Part shown: positions 17,710-26,302 of the stretch, piece by piece
How positions within the stretch are numbered: the stretch's first letter is position 1
Layout: every line of letters begins with the position of its first letter
Origin: an uncultured Gammaproteobacteria bacterium
Lineage (GTDB): Bacteria > Pseudomonadota > Gammaproteobacteria > Steroidobacterales > XN24
Reading direction: 5' to 3'
Length of the DNA: 64,000 nt
Assembly (NCBI GenBank): GCA_947259915.1
Contig: CAMYOC010000047.1
Coordinates: forward strand, 1 to 64,000
The notes under the pieces: generated by a model
Told to the model about the DNA's origin: nothing
Database searches by the model: none
What the model saw: only the letters and a program-made list of their open reading frames with translations
Translations under genes and position numbers: made by a program

Positions 17710-17810
17710 CCGACATCAAGCCACGACTGTCAGGCTCATCGGCCGATGGACCCTCAGACGAAGCGCTGGTCGCCCAGGCTGCCGCGCTGCGTGACCGTGA
17801 GAGCTTCAGC

Positions 17811-18305
17811 ATGCTGGTGACACGCCATCAGGCCAAGGTCCGCGGCTATCTGCGGCAGCTGTCGCGCAATCCGGCAACGGCTGACGACCTGGCCCAGGAG
17901 ACCTTTATCCGCGCCTGGGACAAGCTGGCGTCGTTCTCCGGCAAGGGACGCTTTCTCTCCTGGCTGCTGGCGATCGCGCACAAGCAGTTCCTGCAGTCGG
18001 TGCGCAAAAGCAAGCGCGACCAACGGCTGCTCGAAGGTCTGGAGAACGAGTCATCGGTACATGGCGACGAACCGGGCACACGACCCGCGGCCACGGACAG
18101 CGATCAGGTCGATCTGCCGAGATTGTTGTCGGTGCTGTCCGAACCGGAGCGGACCGCGCTGGTGCTGGCCTACGGCTATGGCCTGTCACATGGAGAGATC
18201 GTCGAAGTGACCGGCATGGCACTGGGGACGGTGAAATCCCATGTCCACCGCGGCAAGGAGCGGATCCGCCAGCGATTCGACCTGGAGCAAACCGACCATG
18301 CATGA
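17811..18305 (+). CDS. ECF-like RNA polymerase sigma-70 factor
   Basis: Region 2 is clear in DDLAQETFIRAWDKLASFSGKGRFLSWLLAIAHKQFL and region 4 in LPRLLSVLSEPERTALVLAYGYGLSHGEI with the helix GTVKSHVHRGKERIRQRF. The first canonical start is ATG 17811. However, the open frame continues upstream to 17706, and its translation (DEALVAQAAALRDRESFS) matches the first helix of sigma region 2. A true start near 17715, where the codon is ATC instead of ATG, would give about 196 residues. The gene overlaps the downstream anti-sigma gene by eight bases, so the two should be made together. It probably directs transcription in response to an envelope signal. Confidence 0.85.
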   Translation: MLVTRHQAKVRGYLRQLSRNPATADDLAQETFIRAWDKLASFSGKGRFLSWLLAIAHKQFLQSVRKSKRDQRLLEGLENESSVHGDEPGTRPAATDSDQVDLPRLLSVLSEPERTALVLAYGYGLSHGEIVEVTGMALGTVKSHVHRGKERIRQRFDLEQTDHA

Positions 18306-18636
18306 CGCACGCGACAAACACGAGGACGAACGTTTGCGGGAGCTGTTCACACATGGTCTCGACGCGCCCGCCGATGATGGATTTACCGACGCGGTGATGG
18401 GCCGCATCCAGCGCCGGCTGCGCATCAGAAAGACGGTGCTTACGATCGCCACGGTGAGCGGCGGTCTGCTCGCGCTGGGACCCGCCTACGATCTCTCCCT
18501 CGCGTTTAGCAACACGATCGCCGAGGCCACTGCGGGATGGGGTGAGACCGACTGGCTGCCCCAGTACCGGGTTCTGGCCATGGCGGCGCTAACCGCGATC
18601 CTCGCGCCGGTGGTGACCGCGATCCTCGACGACTAG
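18298..18636 (+). CDS. Putative anti-sigma factor, membrane-anchored
   Basis: A 112-residue protein starting at ATG 18298 inside the end of the sigma gene. The N-terminal half is a charged cytoplasmic helix (DERLRELFTHGLDAPADDGFTDAVMGRIQRRLR), of the kind that holds a sigma factor. Two hydrophobic segments follow (TVLTIATVSGGLLALG and VLAMAALTAILAPVVTAIL). It has no zinc-binding HxxxCxxC. The assignment rests on the operon position and topology more than on family motifs. Confidence 0.7.
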   Translation: MHDARDKHEDERLRELFTHGLDAPADDGFTDAVMGRIQRRLRIRKTVLTIATVSGGLLALGPAYDLSLAFSNTIAEATAGWGETDWLPQYRVLAMAALTAILAPVVTAILDD

Positions 18637-18768
18637 CGTCTCACGCAAAGCAGCAGCGCGATGAGACACGCACGACGGGCCGCAGCACAGCCTGCCTGCC
18701 GGTCAAACATGTTCTGATTGCGACAGGGGCGTGTGATGTCAGCACGCAGACTGGCGTCGCGATCCCGC

Positions 18769-19566
18769 TCAGATGTGTTTCGGATACTGACGATGCAGCT
18801 CGTCGCGCATCTTCTTCGCGATCTTCTCGAAGCCGCGCGAGGTCGGATGGATCTCGTCGCCCCAGAACTTCTGTTTGGCAAGCGTGCCGCGGGTATCGAC
18901 GACAGTGAATTTCCGTAGCCCGCCGCCAGCGCTGACCAGACCGTCGGCAAACTGGTCCATCACGATACGGATGATGCCGCGATGGAATTTCTTCGGGATG
19001 TCTTTGAGCGCAGGCTTGATCCAGGGACCTTTGCGGGTGCCGAGTTTCTTCACCTTGCGCCCGTCCGGGAACGGTATGTCATAAGTGTGGGTGACGATCT
19101 GACAGTCGCGCCGATAGCGATCGCGCAGATCCGCCAGGTCGATGTGGTAAGCCACGACACGATCGACCGTCTGGCGTAAGGCAGCAAAATCGATAAATGA
19201 ACTCGCATCGACGCCACCGGGAACGGGCCGTACGATGGTCTTTAGTTCATCGATCACATCGTTACCGCCGCCGCTAAACAGCAACAGCTGAAAATCCGCG
19301 TTGTCGTTCTTCAAGCGGTCGCGCAACTGGCGCCGCTGCCGGCCGGAGAGCATGTCGGCCGCGGTGTCTCCCGCTTCATCGACACGGTAGACCGCGAACT
19401 TCGCGCCCATCAACTTGACCAGCCAGTTCGGTATGCTGGTGCGGTTGAACAGACCGGGGAAGGCAAACCAGGAATCCCCTTCCACATAGACCCGGAGCCA
19501 GTCCGGATGACGGTGGACGGTGCGCGCGAAGCGGACCCAGGGATTGGATGTCGTGCCGTTGCTCAT
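18769..19566 (-). CDS. SGNH/GDSL-family hydrolase
   Basis: A 265-residue protein with the SGNH blocks in order: VEGDSWFAF (nucleophile Ser in GDS), then SGGGNDVIDE (block III Asn), and WGDEIHPTSRGFEKIA (Asp-x-x-His catalytic pair). No signal peptide is visible, so it is likely cytoplasmic. Lysine-rich loops (GRKVKKLGTRKGPW; LKDIPKKFHRG) are unusual for the family. Start ATG 19566 is set by GGAGAC five bases upstream. Ester, acetyl or acyl substrates are all possible. Confidence 0.82.
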   Translation of the reverse strand: MSNGTTSNPWVRFARTVHRHPDWLRVYVEGDSWFAFPGLFNRTSIPNWLVKLMGAKFAVYRVDEAGDTAADMLSGRQRRQLRDRLKNDNADFQLLLFSGGGNDVIDELKTIVRPVPGGVDASSFIDFAALRQTVDRVVAYHIDLADLRDRYRRDCQIVTHTYDIPFPDGRKVKKLGTRKGPWIKPALKDIPKKFHRGIIRIVMDQFADGLVSAGGGLRKFTVVDTRGTLAKQKFWGDEIHPTSRGFEKIAKKMRDELHRQYPKHI

Positions 19567-19765
19567 GCCTTGTCTCCAGTCTTGCCCGCGCGCGATCCGG
19601 CGCTTTTCTGCACCCATACTGATCCCTGCAGGCAAGCACCGGGAAGTCGCAGTCATCGCCCGGATGGGAGCGGGTTCAGGCACCCGACGTCGCTCCAGAT
19701 GATACGTTGATCGCGGCAGACCCTATACTCGTCCCTGGACTCCACCATCCGCGCAGGCCTGACTC

Positions 19766-20008
19766 ATGGCTCGAACCTCGCCGCGACTGATTGACGTCGT
19801 GTTTAAGCCGCACATCGTGCGCGGTGCGATACAGGTGTCGCTGGTCGTCGGCACCGCGCTGAATCTGCTCAACCAGGGTGCGAACTGGTATCGGGGCGAA
19901 GGGATCTCCGTATTCCAGTTGCTGGTGAATTACGCGGTGCCCTACCTGGTGGCGAGCTACAGCGCGGCGCGCAATGACATCCTTCGGTCCCGGGCGGACG
20001 ACGGGTGA
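19766..20008 (+). CDS. nrtS: NrtS-type small nitrate/nitrite transport protein
   Basis: An 80-residue membrane protein with two hydrophobic segments, AIQVSLVVGTALNLLNQG and LLVNYAVPYLVASYSAA. The VGTxLNLxNQG and the VPYxVxxY pattern are those of NrtS, described as a small two-helix protein taking up nitrate or nitrite. Its presence fits the denitrification-related genes at the far end of the window. No ribosome site is strong. The downstream 430 bases carry no nitrate reductase gene, so it stands alone. Confidence 0.75.
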   Translation: MARTSPRLIDVVFKPHIVRGAIQVSLVVGTALNLLNQGANWYRGEGISVFQLLVNYAVPYLVASYSAARNDILRSRADDG

Positions 20009-20440
20009 ATCACTTCGATCGCCGCGCCGGCTCGTGGCGAGATCCAGACCTGCTTGCGCAGCCTCATGGCGCTCTCCCGCCGGATGCCAGGAGATGACCT
20101 GAACGAACATCAGTGCCGGACCGCCGCCCGGCGATTTCCCCGGGCCGCCGCCCCCTGACTGTAGCCACTCACGCAGGCTCGTCGCTTGAACAATGTGACG
20201 CTACCCCCTCCCGGGGTGGGCCCGCGCCAAGAGTCGGCTGTGGCACGAGCAGAGCGATTTCAGGTCGGAGCCAATCGCGACGCCAATGCGTGACAGGGCC
20301 TCTGCATGCCACAGCGGCCCCGACCTCCTGCCGACGTCTTGAGTTTTTGCGACCGTCATCGTGGACCGCGGTTCAGTTTATTGGCCACCATGCCGACAAC
20401 AACAAGGCAGACCGCAAAAACAAATCACGGAGACCACGCT
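20009..20440. other. Intergenic region with no recognised feature
   Basis: About 430 bases between nrtS and the binding-protein gene. Open frames here have no recognisable domain. The CGGAG ribosome site of the next gene lies at its end. No hairpin or repeat stands out. Confidence 0.4.
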
Positions 20441-21538
20441 ATGGATGGACTGACCCGATCCTCACTAGAGAAATGGGCGCTTATGTTAAGTGTCTGGATG
20501 GCTGCGGTGCTGTTGCAGCCGGCAGCGGCAGAAGACCAGGCGGCGTCCGACAAACTCGTATTCCTCAACTGGGCCGAATACCTGGAACCGGATGTGGCCT
20601 CTGAATTCCGGGATCAGTTCGATACGCTGGTGACGGAGATCTATTTCGAGAGCGACACCGGCCGCAACATCCTCGTTGCCGAGAGTGAAGGCCGGGGACT
20701 CGACCTCGCCATCGTCGACGGCGCAGCGATGGAATTCTACCGGGACCGTGGCTGGCTGGCTCCGATCAGCGCAGAGCAGGTGCCCAATCTGCGTCACATC
20801 AACTACCGCTGGCAGAATGCTTTTCCTGCCGCCGAGGGGTTTGCGGTGCCCTACTTCTGGGGTACGACCGGGATCGCTTACCGAGCCGATCTGGTGGAAC
20901 AGCCGCTGACTGAGTGGATGGATCTGTTCCGCCCGGCGGATGAGCTATGCGGCAAGATCGTGATGCCGGAGGACGTGCGTGAACTGGTCGGCCTGGCCCT
21001 CCGCGCCCTCGGTTATCCGGAGCATGACGCCAGCTCCGGTCAGCTGGCGGAGGCGCAACAACTCCTCACGGAGCAGCGTCCCTGCGTGGCCGAGTATGGC
21101 TACCTCAATCTCACCGAGAGCTCAGAGCTGGTCACCGGAGACGTGCTGGCCACAGTGCTTTACAACGGCGACGCGATCATGCTGCAGGAGTTCGAGGAGG
21201 AAATTACGTTCGAGATCCCGACGAGCGGATCAATCCTCTGGGTGGACTATCTGGTGGTATTCGCGACCTCTTCGAACAAGGACAAGGCCTATCAATTTAT
21301 CGACTTCTTGAATCGGCCGGAGATCGCCGCGCGGCAGGCGGAATATGTCTATTTCGCCACGCCCAATGAGGCGGCAGCCTCTCTGCTGGATGAAGAGTTT
21401 CTCGAGGATCCGACTATCTATCCGGGACAGACGGTGATCGATGCGTCTTCGTTCCAGCGACCGCTGAGTCCGCGCCAGTTGCAACGATTTAATAGCGTCT
21501 ATGCCAGCGTGGTAGGGAGTGGTGGCTCGGTTCGATGA
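20441..21538 (+). CDS. PotD-like periplasmic binding protein paired with a kinase
   Basis: A 365-residue extracellular solute-binding protein with signal peptide ([16 protein letters not shown]). [18 protein letters not shown] is the typical opening of spermidine/putrescine-binding PotD proteins. Later pieces fit too: [33 protein letters not shown] and the end [19 protein letters not shown], with the late helices ([20 protein letters not shown]). No ABC permease or ATPase gene is near. The gene instead overlaps the next one, a hybrid kinase, by ATGA. I infer a sensory role: ligand-loaded protein touching the kinase's periplasmic domain. Confidence 0.85.
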   Translation: MDGLTRSSLEKWALMLSVWMAAVLLQPAAAEDQAASDKLVFLNWAEYLEPDVASEFRDQFDTLVTEIYFESDTGRNILVAESEGRGLDLAIVDGAAMEFYRDRGWLAPISAEQVPNLRHINYRWQNAFPAAEGFAVPYFWGTTGIAYRADLVEQPLTEWMDLFRPADELCGKIVMPEDVRELVGLALRALGYPEHDASSGQLAEAQQLLTEQRPCVAEYGYLNLTESSELVTGDVLATVLYNGDAIMLQEFEEEITFEIPTSGSILWVDYLVVFATSSNKDKAYQFIDFLNRPEIAARQAEYVYFATPNEAAASLLDEEFLEDPTIYPGQTVIDASSFQRPLSPRQLQRFNSVYASVVGSGGSVR

Positions 21539-24318
21539 AACTGCGCTGGAAAGTGCTGGCCCTGGTCCTGCCGCTGGTGATCGTCCCGTCGACGATCATC
21601 GGCGGTTTCGCATTGCTGCAACAAAAGGAGACGTCCACCGCAGCGGCTCTCGGTGAGATGCAGGCTGCGCTGGACGAGGCGTCGTTCAGAACTCAGTCAG
21701 TCGTCGAGGCCGCCCGGGCGAATATCGAGGTGTTCGCCAATTCTCCCTTCCTGCAGCGCTACATGACCGTCGCGGACGAAGCGACTCGCTACGCCATGCT
21801 GCAGCCCAGCCTGCTGCGATTGTTCGCCAGCTACCAGAAGGCCAACCCTCACTATGAGGAGATCCGCGTGATCCTGCCGGATGGATTCGAGGACACGCGT
21901 TCCGCGATCGACCCGGCGCCGAATCTCACCGACGAGGAAGCCGCCAGCCCATGGTTCCGCGAGCTGATGAGTTCCGGAGACGACGTCTACCAGCGCTTTA
22001 TGGAGAACCCGGACACCGGCAGACCGGTTCTGATCGTTGCCAAGCGCCTGATGTTCAAAAACCTGCAGGAGCCCGAACGGCGCAATCAGGCCACATTCCG
22101 CGGGTTCCTGATCATCACCGTCGACCTGTCCTTTATGGTCGAGTTTGCCCGTGACTACCGGCTGGGACAGACCGGCCGGGTCTACTTTGTGCGCCAGCCG
22201 GATCAGGTCTGGTTCCGGGACCCGGAGCGACCCAACACCGGACCGCCGGACCCGGAGCTCATAGCCATGCTGCAGCAGGCCGCGGTTGACGGCGCGCCGA
22301 TCTTTGTCGAGCGCGAGAGCGGCAATAAAGTCTTTATCAGCAGGCCACTGTATTCGGAACTGCTCGTGGTCGGTTGTCAGGACAGGCGCGAGGTCCTCGC
22401 CGCCAGCCGCAGTCTTGCCGTCCTGACCGCAGGGGCCCTGTGCGCTGCCATTCTGCTCAGCGTCGGAGCGCTGCTGATCGGTCTCAACCGGATGCTGGTC
22501 GGCCGTATCGGCTATCTCAGCCAGGCCGCGGCGAGGATGGGTGAGGGCGATCTGCTGGTGCCCCTGGGCGATGCGGGTAATGACGAGTTGGGTGAGTTGA
22601 GCGAGTCCCTGCGCGTCATGGCCAGCCGGCTGCATGAGTCCCGACGCCAGGCGGCAAGCCGGGCACAAAGGTTGGAGCAGGTGAACATCGAGTTGGAGCA
22701 GTCGATCGAGACCGCCAACGACGCGCGCGCCGCCGCCGAGGCGGCGAGTCGCGCCAAGAGCGAATTCCTCGCGCGCATGAGCCACGAGATCCGTACGCCG
22801 ATGAACGGCGTACTGGGCATGACCGAATTGTTGATAGGAACGCAGCTCGAAGAGCGCCAGCAGAAATTCACGCGTACCATCCATCACTCCGCGGAGACGC
22901 TCCTGTCGATCATCAACGACGTGCTGGATTTCTCCAAGGGAGAATCCGGCAAGCTGGTGCTCGAGCAGACCGATTTCGATCCGCGCGAGCTGATCGAAGA
23001 GACAGTAGCGCTGCTCGCCCCGAAGGCCCAATCCAAAGGCGTGGAACTGGCGGCGGTGCTGCCACCGGATTTTGATCCGATGCTGCGCGGCGACCCCACG
23101 CGCCTGCGGCAAGTCCTCACCAATCTGCTCGGCAATGCCCTCAAATTTACCGAGTCCGGCGAGATCACGGTCCGCGTGACCGAGACCCCGGCTGCCGCAG
23201 GCCGCGTTGGGCTGCGGGTCCAGGTCAGGGACACCGGCATCGGCATCGCGCCCGAACACCAGGAGCTGATCTTCGACTCCTTCGCTCAGGAAGACAGCTC
23301 CACCACCCGCCGCTTTGGCGGCACCGGGCTGGGTCTCGCCATCAGCAAACAACTGATCGGCCTGATGGGCGGTGAAATCGGCGTCGACAGCACCCCGGGA
23401 CAAGGATCCTGCTTCTGGTTCACGCTCGAACTGGACCGTGCCGGGCGGCGCCCGTCCAGGCGCAGGGCGAGAACCGCCGACCTCAACGGAGTACGGACCC
23501 TGCTGCTGGACGATCACGCAACCAACCTGGAGATCCTGGAGAGCCACTGCCAATCCTGGGGCATGATCACGACCCGCGCGGATTCGATCGCCGCAGCTCG
23601 GGCATGCCTGGCCCAGCAGCCCTGCCCCTTCGATCTGGCCATCCTCGATATGCACTTGCCCGATGGCAACGGATTAGACCTCGCGGGCGAGATCCGGGAT
23701 CAGGCCGGGCTGGGCGATCTCAAACTGGTGTTGCTGAGCTCCGTCGCCCGCGACCTGGACCCCGGGGACCGGCAGCGCCTCGATATCGCTGCGACCCTGT
23801 CCAAGCCGTTGCGCCAGTCCACCCTCTACGATGCCCTCGCCGGCATGTTCAGCGAACTGACCAGCTGTACCAGCCTGCCGGACCTGTTCGGCGAGCTGAC
23901 CCAGACGGGCCTGGCTCCCGGCCTCGAAGTGCTGCTGGTCGAAGACAATCCGGTCAACCTCGAGGTCGGCATCGGCATGCTCGACAGTCTCGGCTGTAGC
24001 GTCCAGACCGCGCTCAACGGCCGCGAGGCACTCGATGCTCTCGAATGCGGGGAATTCGATGTGGTCCTCATGGACTGCCAGATGCCAGAGATGGACGGAC
24101 TCGAGGCGACTCGGCTGCAACGCCTGCGCGAGCGGAAATCCGGCCTGCCACCGGTGCCGATCGTGGCGCTGACTGCCAACGCGGTCAGTGGCGATCGCCA
24201 GCGATGTATCGACGCAGGCATGGACGACTATCTCTCCAAGCCGTTCTCCCGGGACCAGCTGAAGTCTGTCTTGCGCCAATACACGCCGCCGACGCCTGAG
24301 GTCCTGCGCGAGGCCTGA
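21535..24318 (+). CDS. Hybrid sensor histidine kinase (sensor-HAMP-HisKA-HATPase-REC-REC)
   Basis: A 927-residue membrane kinase. TM1 ([18 protein letters not shown]) and TM2 ([20 protein letters not shown]) bracket a periplasmic sensor of about 260 residues resembling dCache ([43 protein letters not shown]). HAMP follows with [20 protein letters not shown]. The phospho-acceptor His is in [19 protein letters not shown], and the ATPase has [13 protein letters not shown]. Two receivers: the first ([10 protein letters not shown]) lacks part of the acidic pocket (LLLDDHATN), the second ([22 protein letters not shown]) is complete. It starts within the stop of the binding-protein gene, so the two are almost surely co-translated. 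There is no output regulator nearby. Confidence 0.93.
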   Translation: MKLRWKVLALVLPLVIVPSTIIGGFALLQQKETSTAAALGEMQAALDEASFRTQSVVEAARANIEVFANSPFLQRYMTVADEATRYAMLQPSLLRLFASYQKANPHYEEIRVILPDGFEDTRSAIDPAPNLTDEEAASPWFRELMSSGDDVYQRFMENPDTGRPVLIVAKRLMFKNLQEPERRNQATFRGFLIITVDLSFMVEFARDYRLGQTGRVYFVRQPDQVWFRDPERPNTGPPDPELIAMLQQAAVDGAPIFVERESGNKVFISRPLYSELLVVGCQDRREVLAASRSLAVLTAGALCAAILLSVGALLIGLNRMLVGRIGYLSQAAARMGEGDLLVPLGDAGNDELGELSESLRVMASRLHESRRQAASRAQRLEQVNIELEQSIETANDARAAAEAASRAKSEFLARMSHEIRTPMNGVLGMTELLIGTQLEERQQKFTRTIHHSAETLLSIINDVLDFSKGESGKLVLEQTDFDPRELIEETVALLAPKAQSKGVELAAVLPPDFDPMLRGDPTRLRQVLTNLLGNALKFTESGEITVRVTETPAAAGRVGLRVQVRDTGIGIAPEHQELIFDSFAQEDSSTTRRFGGTGLGLAISKQLIGLMGGEIGVDSTPGQGSCFWFTLELDRAGRRPSRRRARTADLNGVRTLLLDDHATNLEILESHCQSWGMITTRADSIAAARACLAQQPCPFDLAILDMHLPDGNGLDLAGEIRDQAGLGDLKLVLLSSVARDLDPGDRQRLDIAATLSKPLRQSTLYDALAGMFSELTSCTSLPDLFGELTQTGLAPGLEVLLVEDNPVNLEVGIGMLDSLGCSVQTALNGREALDALECGEFDVVLMDCQMPEMDGLEATRLQRLRERKSGLPPVPIVALTANAVSGDRQRCIDAGMDDYLSKPFSRDQLKSVLRQYTPPTPEVLREA

Positions 24319-24322
24319 CAGG

Positions 24323-25111
24323 TCATGCGCGAGCCAGGCGGATGACCTCGTCCAGCCGCTTCTGGTGAGACCCGGGCCAGTAGATGCGGCCACACGCATC
24401 GCAGCGGGTAAAGTCACGGTAGACTAGAAAAACCTGCAGCGGCACATGACGCGCGGCCTCGCGGCGGCGGATAGGCGCGAGTTCACCGTTACACTCCATG
24501 CAGCGGGTACGCGGACGGAGATACGCACCCAGATCCAGCGCCCGGACCACCTCTGCGATCTGTTGCAGAGGGTCGGTCGCGCGCAGCCAGTACCCATGAG
24601 TGACGCGACCATGGCGCAGGATGCCGCGATCGCGGGTGAGAATAATCCGTCCCTGCTCCGCGGCGAGCCCGATGATGGTCTCGTCCTCGAGGTCGTTGCG
24701 CCAGAGCGCATCGAAACCGAGCAGCCGGAGATAGCGGGCCAGGGTGCCCAGGTGCACGTCCAGCACGAAGCGCGGATCGCGCAGCGGTGCCGGCCGCAGT
24801 CGCTGGACCGCGCTGATATCCATCCCTTCGAACATGGGGTAGACGGAAACCCGCTCGCCGCCACGCAAGCGGTGGTCGAAGCCGACAGAGCGGCCGTCGA
24901 CCAGGATCAAATCGATTTCGGTGTGGGGTACGCCGATGGCCTCGATAGTGTCCTTGATCGACGGCGTGCCGGTGAACACCTGATCAAACGCGATCTTGCG
25001 CTGCCCGGCGGGCAGGAAATCATTGAGCTCCTCATAAAAGCGGAACGTCACCCGGTGCTCAAGCGGGGCGTGGGGATCCTGCTGTCGGGGTTGGCGGCAA
25101 GGCTCGCTCAT
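24323..25111 (-). CDS. Mut7-C RNase domain protein with ubiquitin-like N-terminus
   Basis: A 262-residue protein with two parts. The N-terminal 90 residues match the Mut7-C ubiquitin-like domain (VTFRFYEELNDFLPAGQRK, VGFDHRLRGGERVSVYPMFEG). The C-terminal part is the Mut7-C PIN-fold RNase: FVLDVHLGTLARYLRLLGFD with the first Asp, NDLEDETIIGLAAEQ, ILTRDRGIL, then a zinc ribbon (CMECNGEL and CDACGRIYWPGSH). This is the two-domain form seen across bacteria. The likely role is RNA cleavage or quality control, not proven. Start ATG 25111 has a weak ribosome site. Confidence 0.88.
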   Translation of the reverse strand: MSEPCRQPRQQDPHAPLEHRVTFRFYEELNDFLPAGQRKIAFDQVFTGTPSIKDTIEAIGVPHTEIDLILVDGRSVGFDHRLRGGERVSVYPMFEGMDISAVQRLRPAPLRDPRFVLDVHLGTLARYLRLLGFDALWRNDLEDETIIGLAAEQGRIILTRDRGILRHGRVTHGYWLRATDPLQQIAEVVRALDLGAYLRPRTRCMECNGELAPIRRREAARHVPLQVFLVYRDFTRCDACGRIYWPGSHQKRLDEVIRLARA

Positions 25112-25292
25112 CACTATCAAATATGGCACATGGGGAAGCTGCGGTGCGTCGGCGCTATGCCACGCCGATGGACGCGACGGCGCTGATCTTCCTGCGCTGG
25201 CTGCTCCCCGACGCGGCATGGGAGAAGTTGATTTCGATGGCCATCCGCTGACGCCAGCGGCCCGGTTTTACGCCGTACCCGCGGTCACGCCG

Positions 25293-26024
25293 TCAGGAAT
25301 CGCGCTCCCGAGCGGAGTCCGACTCCGACAACAGCGGCTGATTCACTGCCCGCGTCAGCCGCGAAACCAGCGAGACCACCGAGTCCACCGGGTGCGCCGC
25401 CAGTTCGCTGATCAGATCGGGGGTGATCGCCACGCCCTGGGCGACCGCGCGGATCAGGTTCAACAGCGCATCCACCGCATCGTCCGGGTTCTGCTCCGGG
25501 ATCGGGAATTCGAGGGTCAGCACACCGTGATCCGTGTGCCTCTGGCTGTCGGCCAGATAGTCCTTTAGCAGACCCAGCACCTGGCTGTTGTCCGCCATGA
25601 CCTGGGCGCGGATCCGCCTGATGCCGCGTTCAGCCGCGGCGGCCACGACACGTTCCAGCAACAGCCTGCCGATGCCCCGATGCTGCCAGGCATCCGCCAC
25701 GACAATCCCGAGTTCGGCGGTTTCCGGGTCATCCTCCAGACGCACGACGCGGCCGACACCGATACCGCCCGGTTCAGCGCCGGGCCGCTCGTGACCGGCA
25801 ACGATAGCGAGATGATCCTCGCCGTCGACTTCGGTCAAAAAGGCCAGCTCGGCATCGGTGAAGCTGTTTTTGGGCGCCATAAAGCGCTGATAACGGGTCC
25901 GCTCGGACAGCCGGGCCAGGCCGTCCGCGAGGGCTGCCTTGTCCGTTGGCCGGACCATGCGCAGGACCAGCCGGGTTCCGTCGGCCAGGGTCCTGTGCTC
26001 TTCATAGTCGGTGGTGTAGCGCAT
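25293..26024 (-). CDS. GNAT-family N-acetyltransferase
   Basis: A 243-residue protein with one GNAT domain at about 15-170. The acetyl-CoA loop is AWQHRGIGRLLLERVV (Q/RxxGxG/A). GVGRVVRLEDDPETAELGIVVAD is the preceding strand pair. The last 70 residues (ALLNLIRAVAQGVAITPDLISELAAHPVDSVVSLV) are helical and not part of the catalytic fold. This layout resembles acetyltransferases that act on proteins or antibiotics, but nothing identifies the acceptor. ATG start, single gene. Confidence 0.88.
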   Translation of the reverse strand: MRYTTDYEEHRTLADGTRLVLRMVRPTDKAALADGLARLSERTRYQRFMAPKNSFTDAELAFLTEVDGEDHLAIVAGHERPGAEPGGIGVGRVVRLEDDPETAELGIVVADAWQHRGIGRLLLERVVAAAAERGIRRIRAQVMADNSQVLGLLKDYLADSQRHTDHGVLTLEFPIPEQNPDDAVDALLNLIRAVAQGVAITPDLISELAAHPVDSVVSLVSRLTRAVNQPLLSESDSARERDS

Positions 26025-26302
26025 GTGTAAAGCCTAGCAGGTCTTGCTGCAATGCAACAGATTGACCCCGGAGAAGGGGATTCAGCGGTGGCTCCGCCTG
26101 CGCCCAGATGCCAATTTTTCTTGTTAAAACAGAGCCTTAAGATCGCCAAGGGAGCGCCATCGGGATCTCCCAGTCACCAACGGGGCCGCCGCGGGGACCG
26201 GTTTGACCCCTCCTCCGCGAGTTTCACAGTGGTTCGGCTCTTTCGGCCTGGCACGACCGTAGATACCATAGACGGCTTGCCATGCCCGGAGAATCAAGGT
26301 CG

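Noticed and set aside
21697-23655. A 652-codon open frame on the minus strand within the hybrid kinase gene
   Set aside because: It mirrors the codons of a clear kinase gene; its translation has no domain and is rich in Gln, His and Arg, as expected for the complement of a GC-rich gene.
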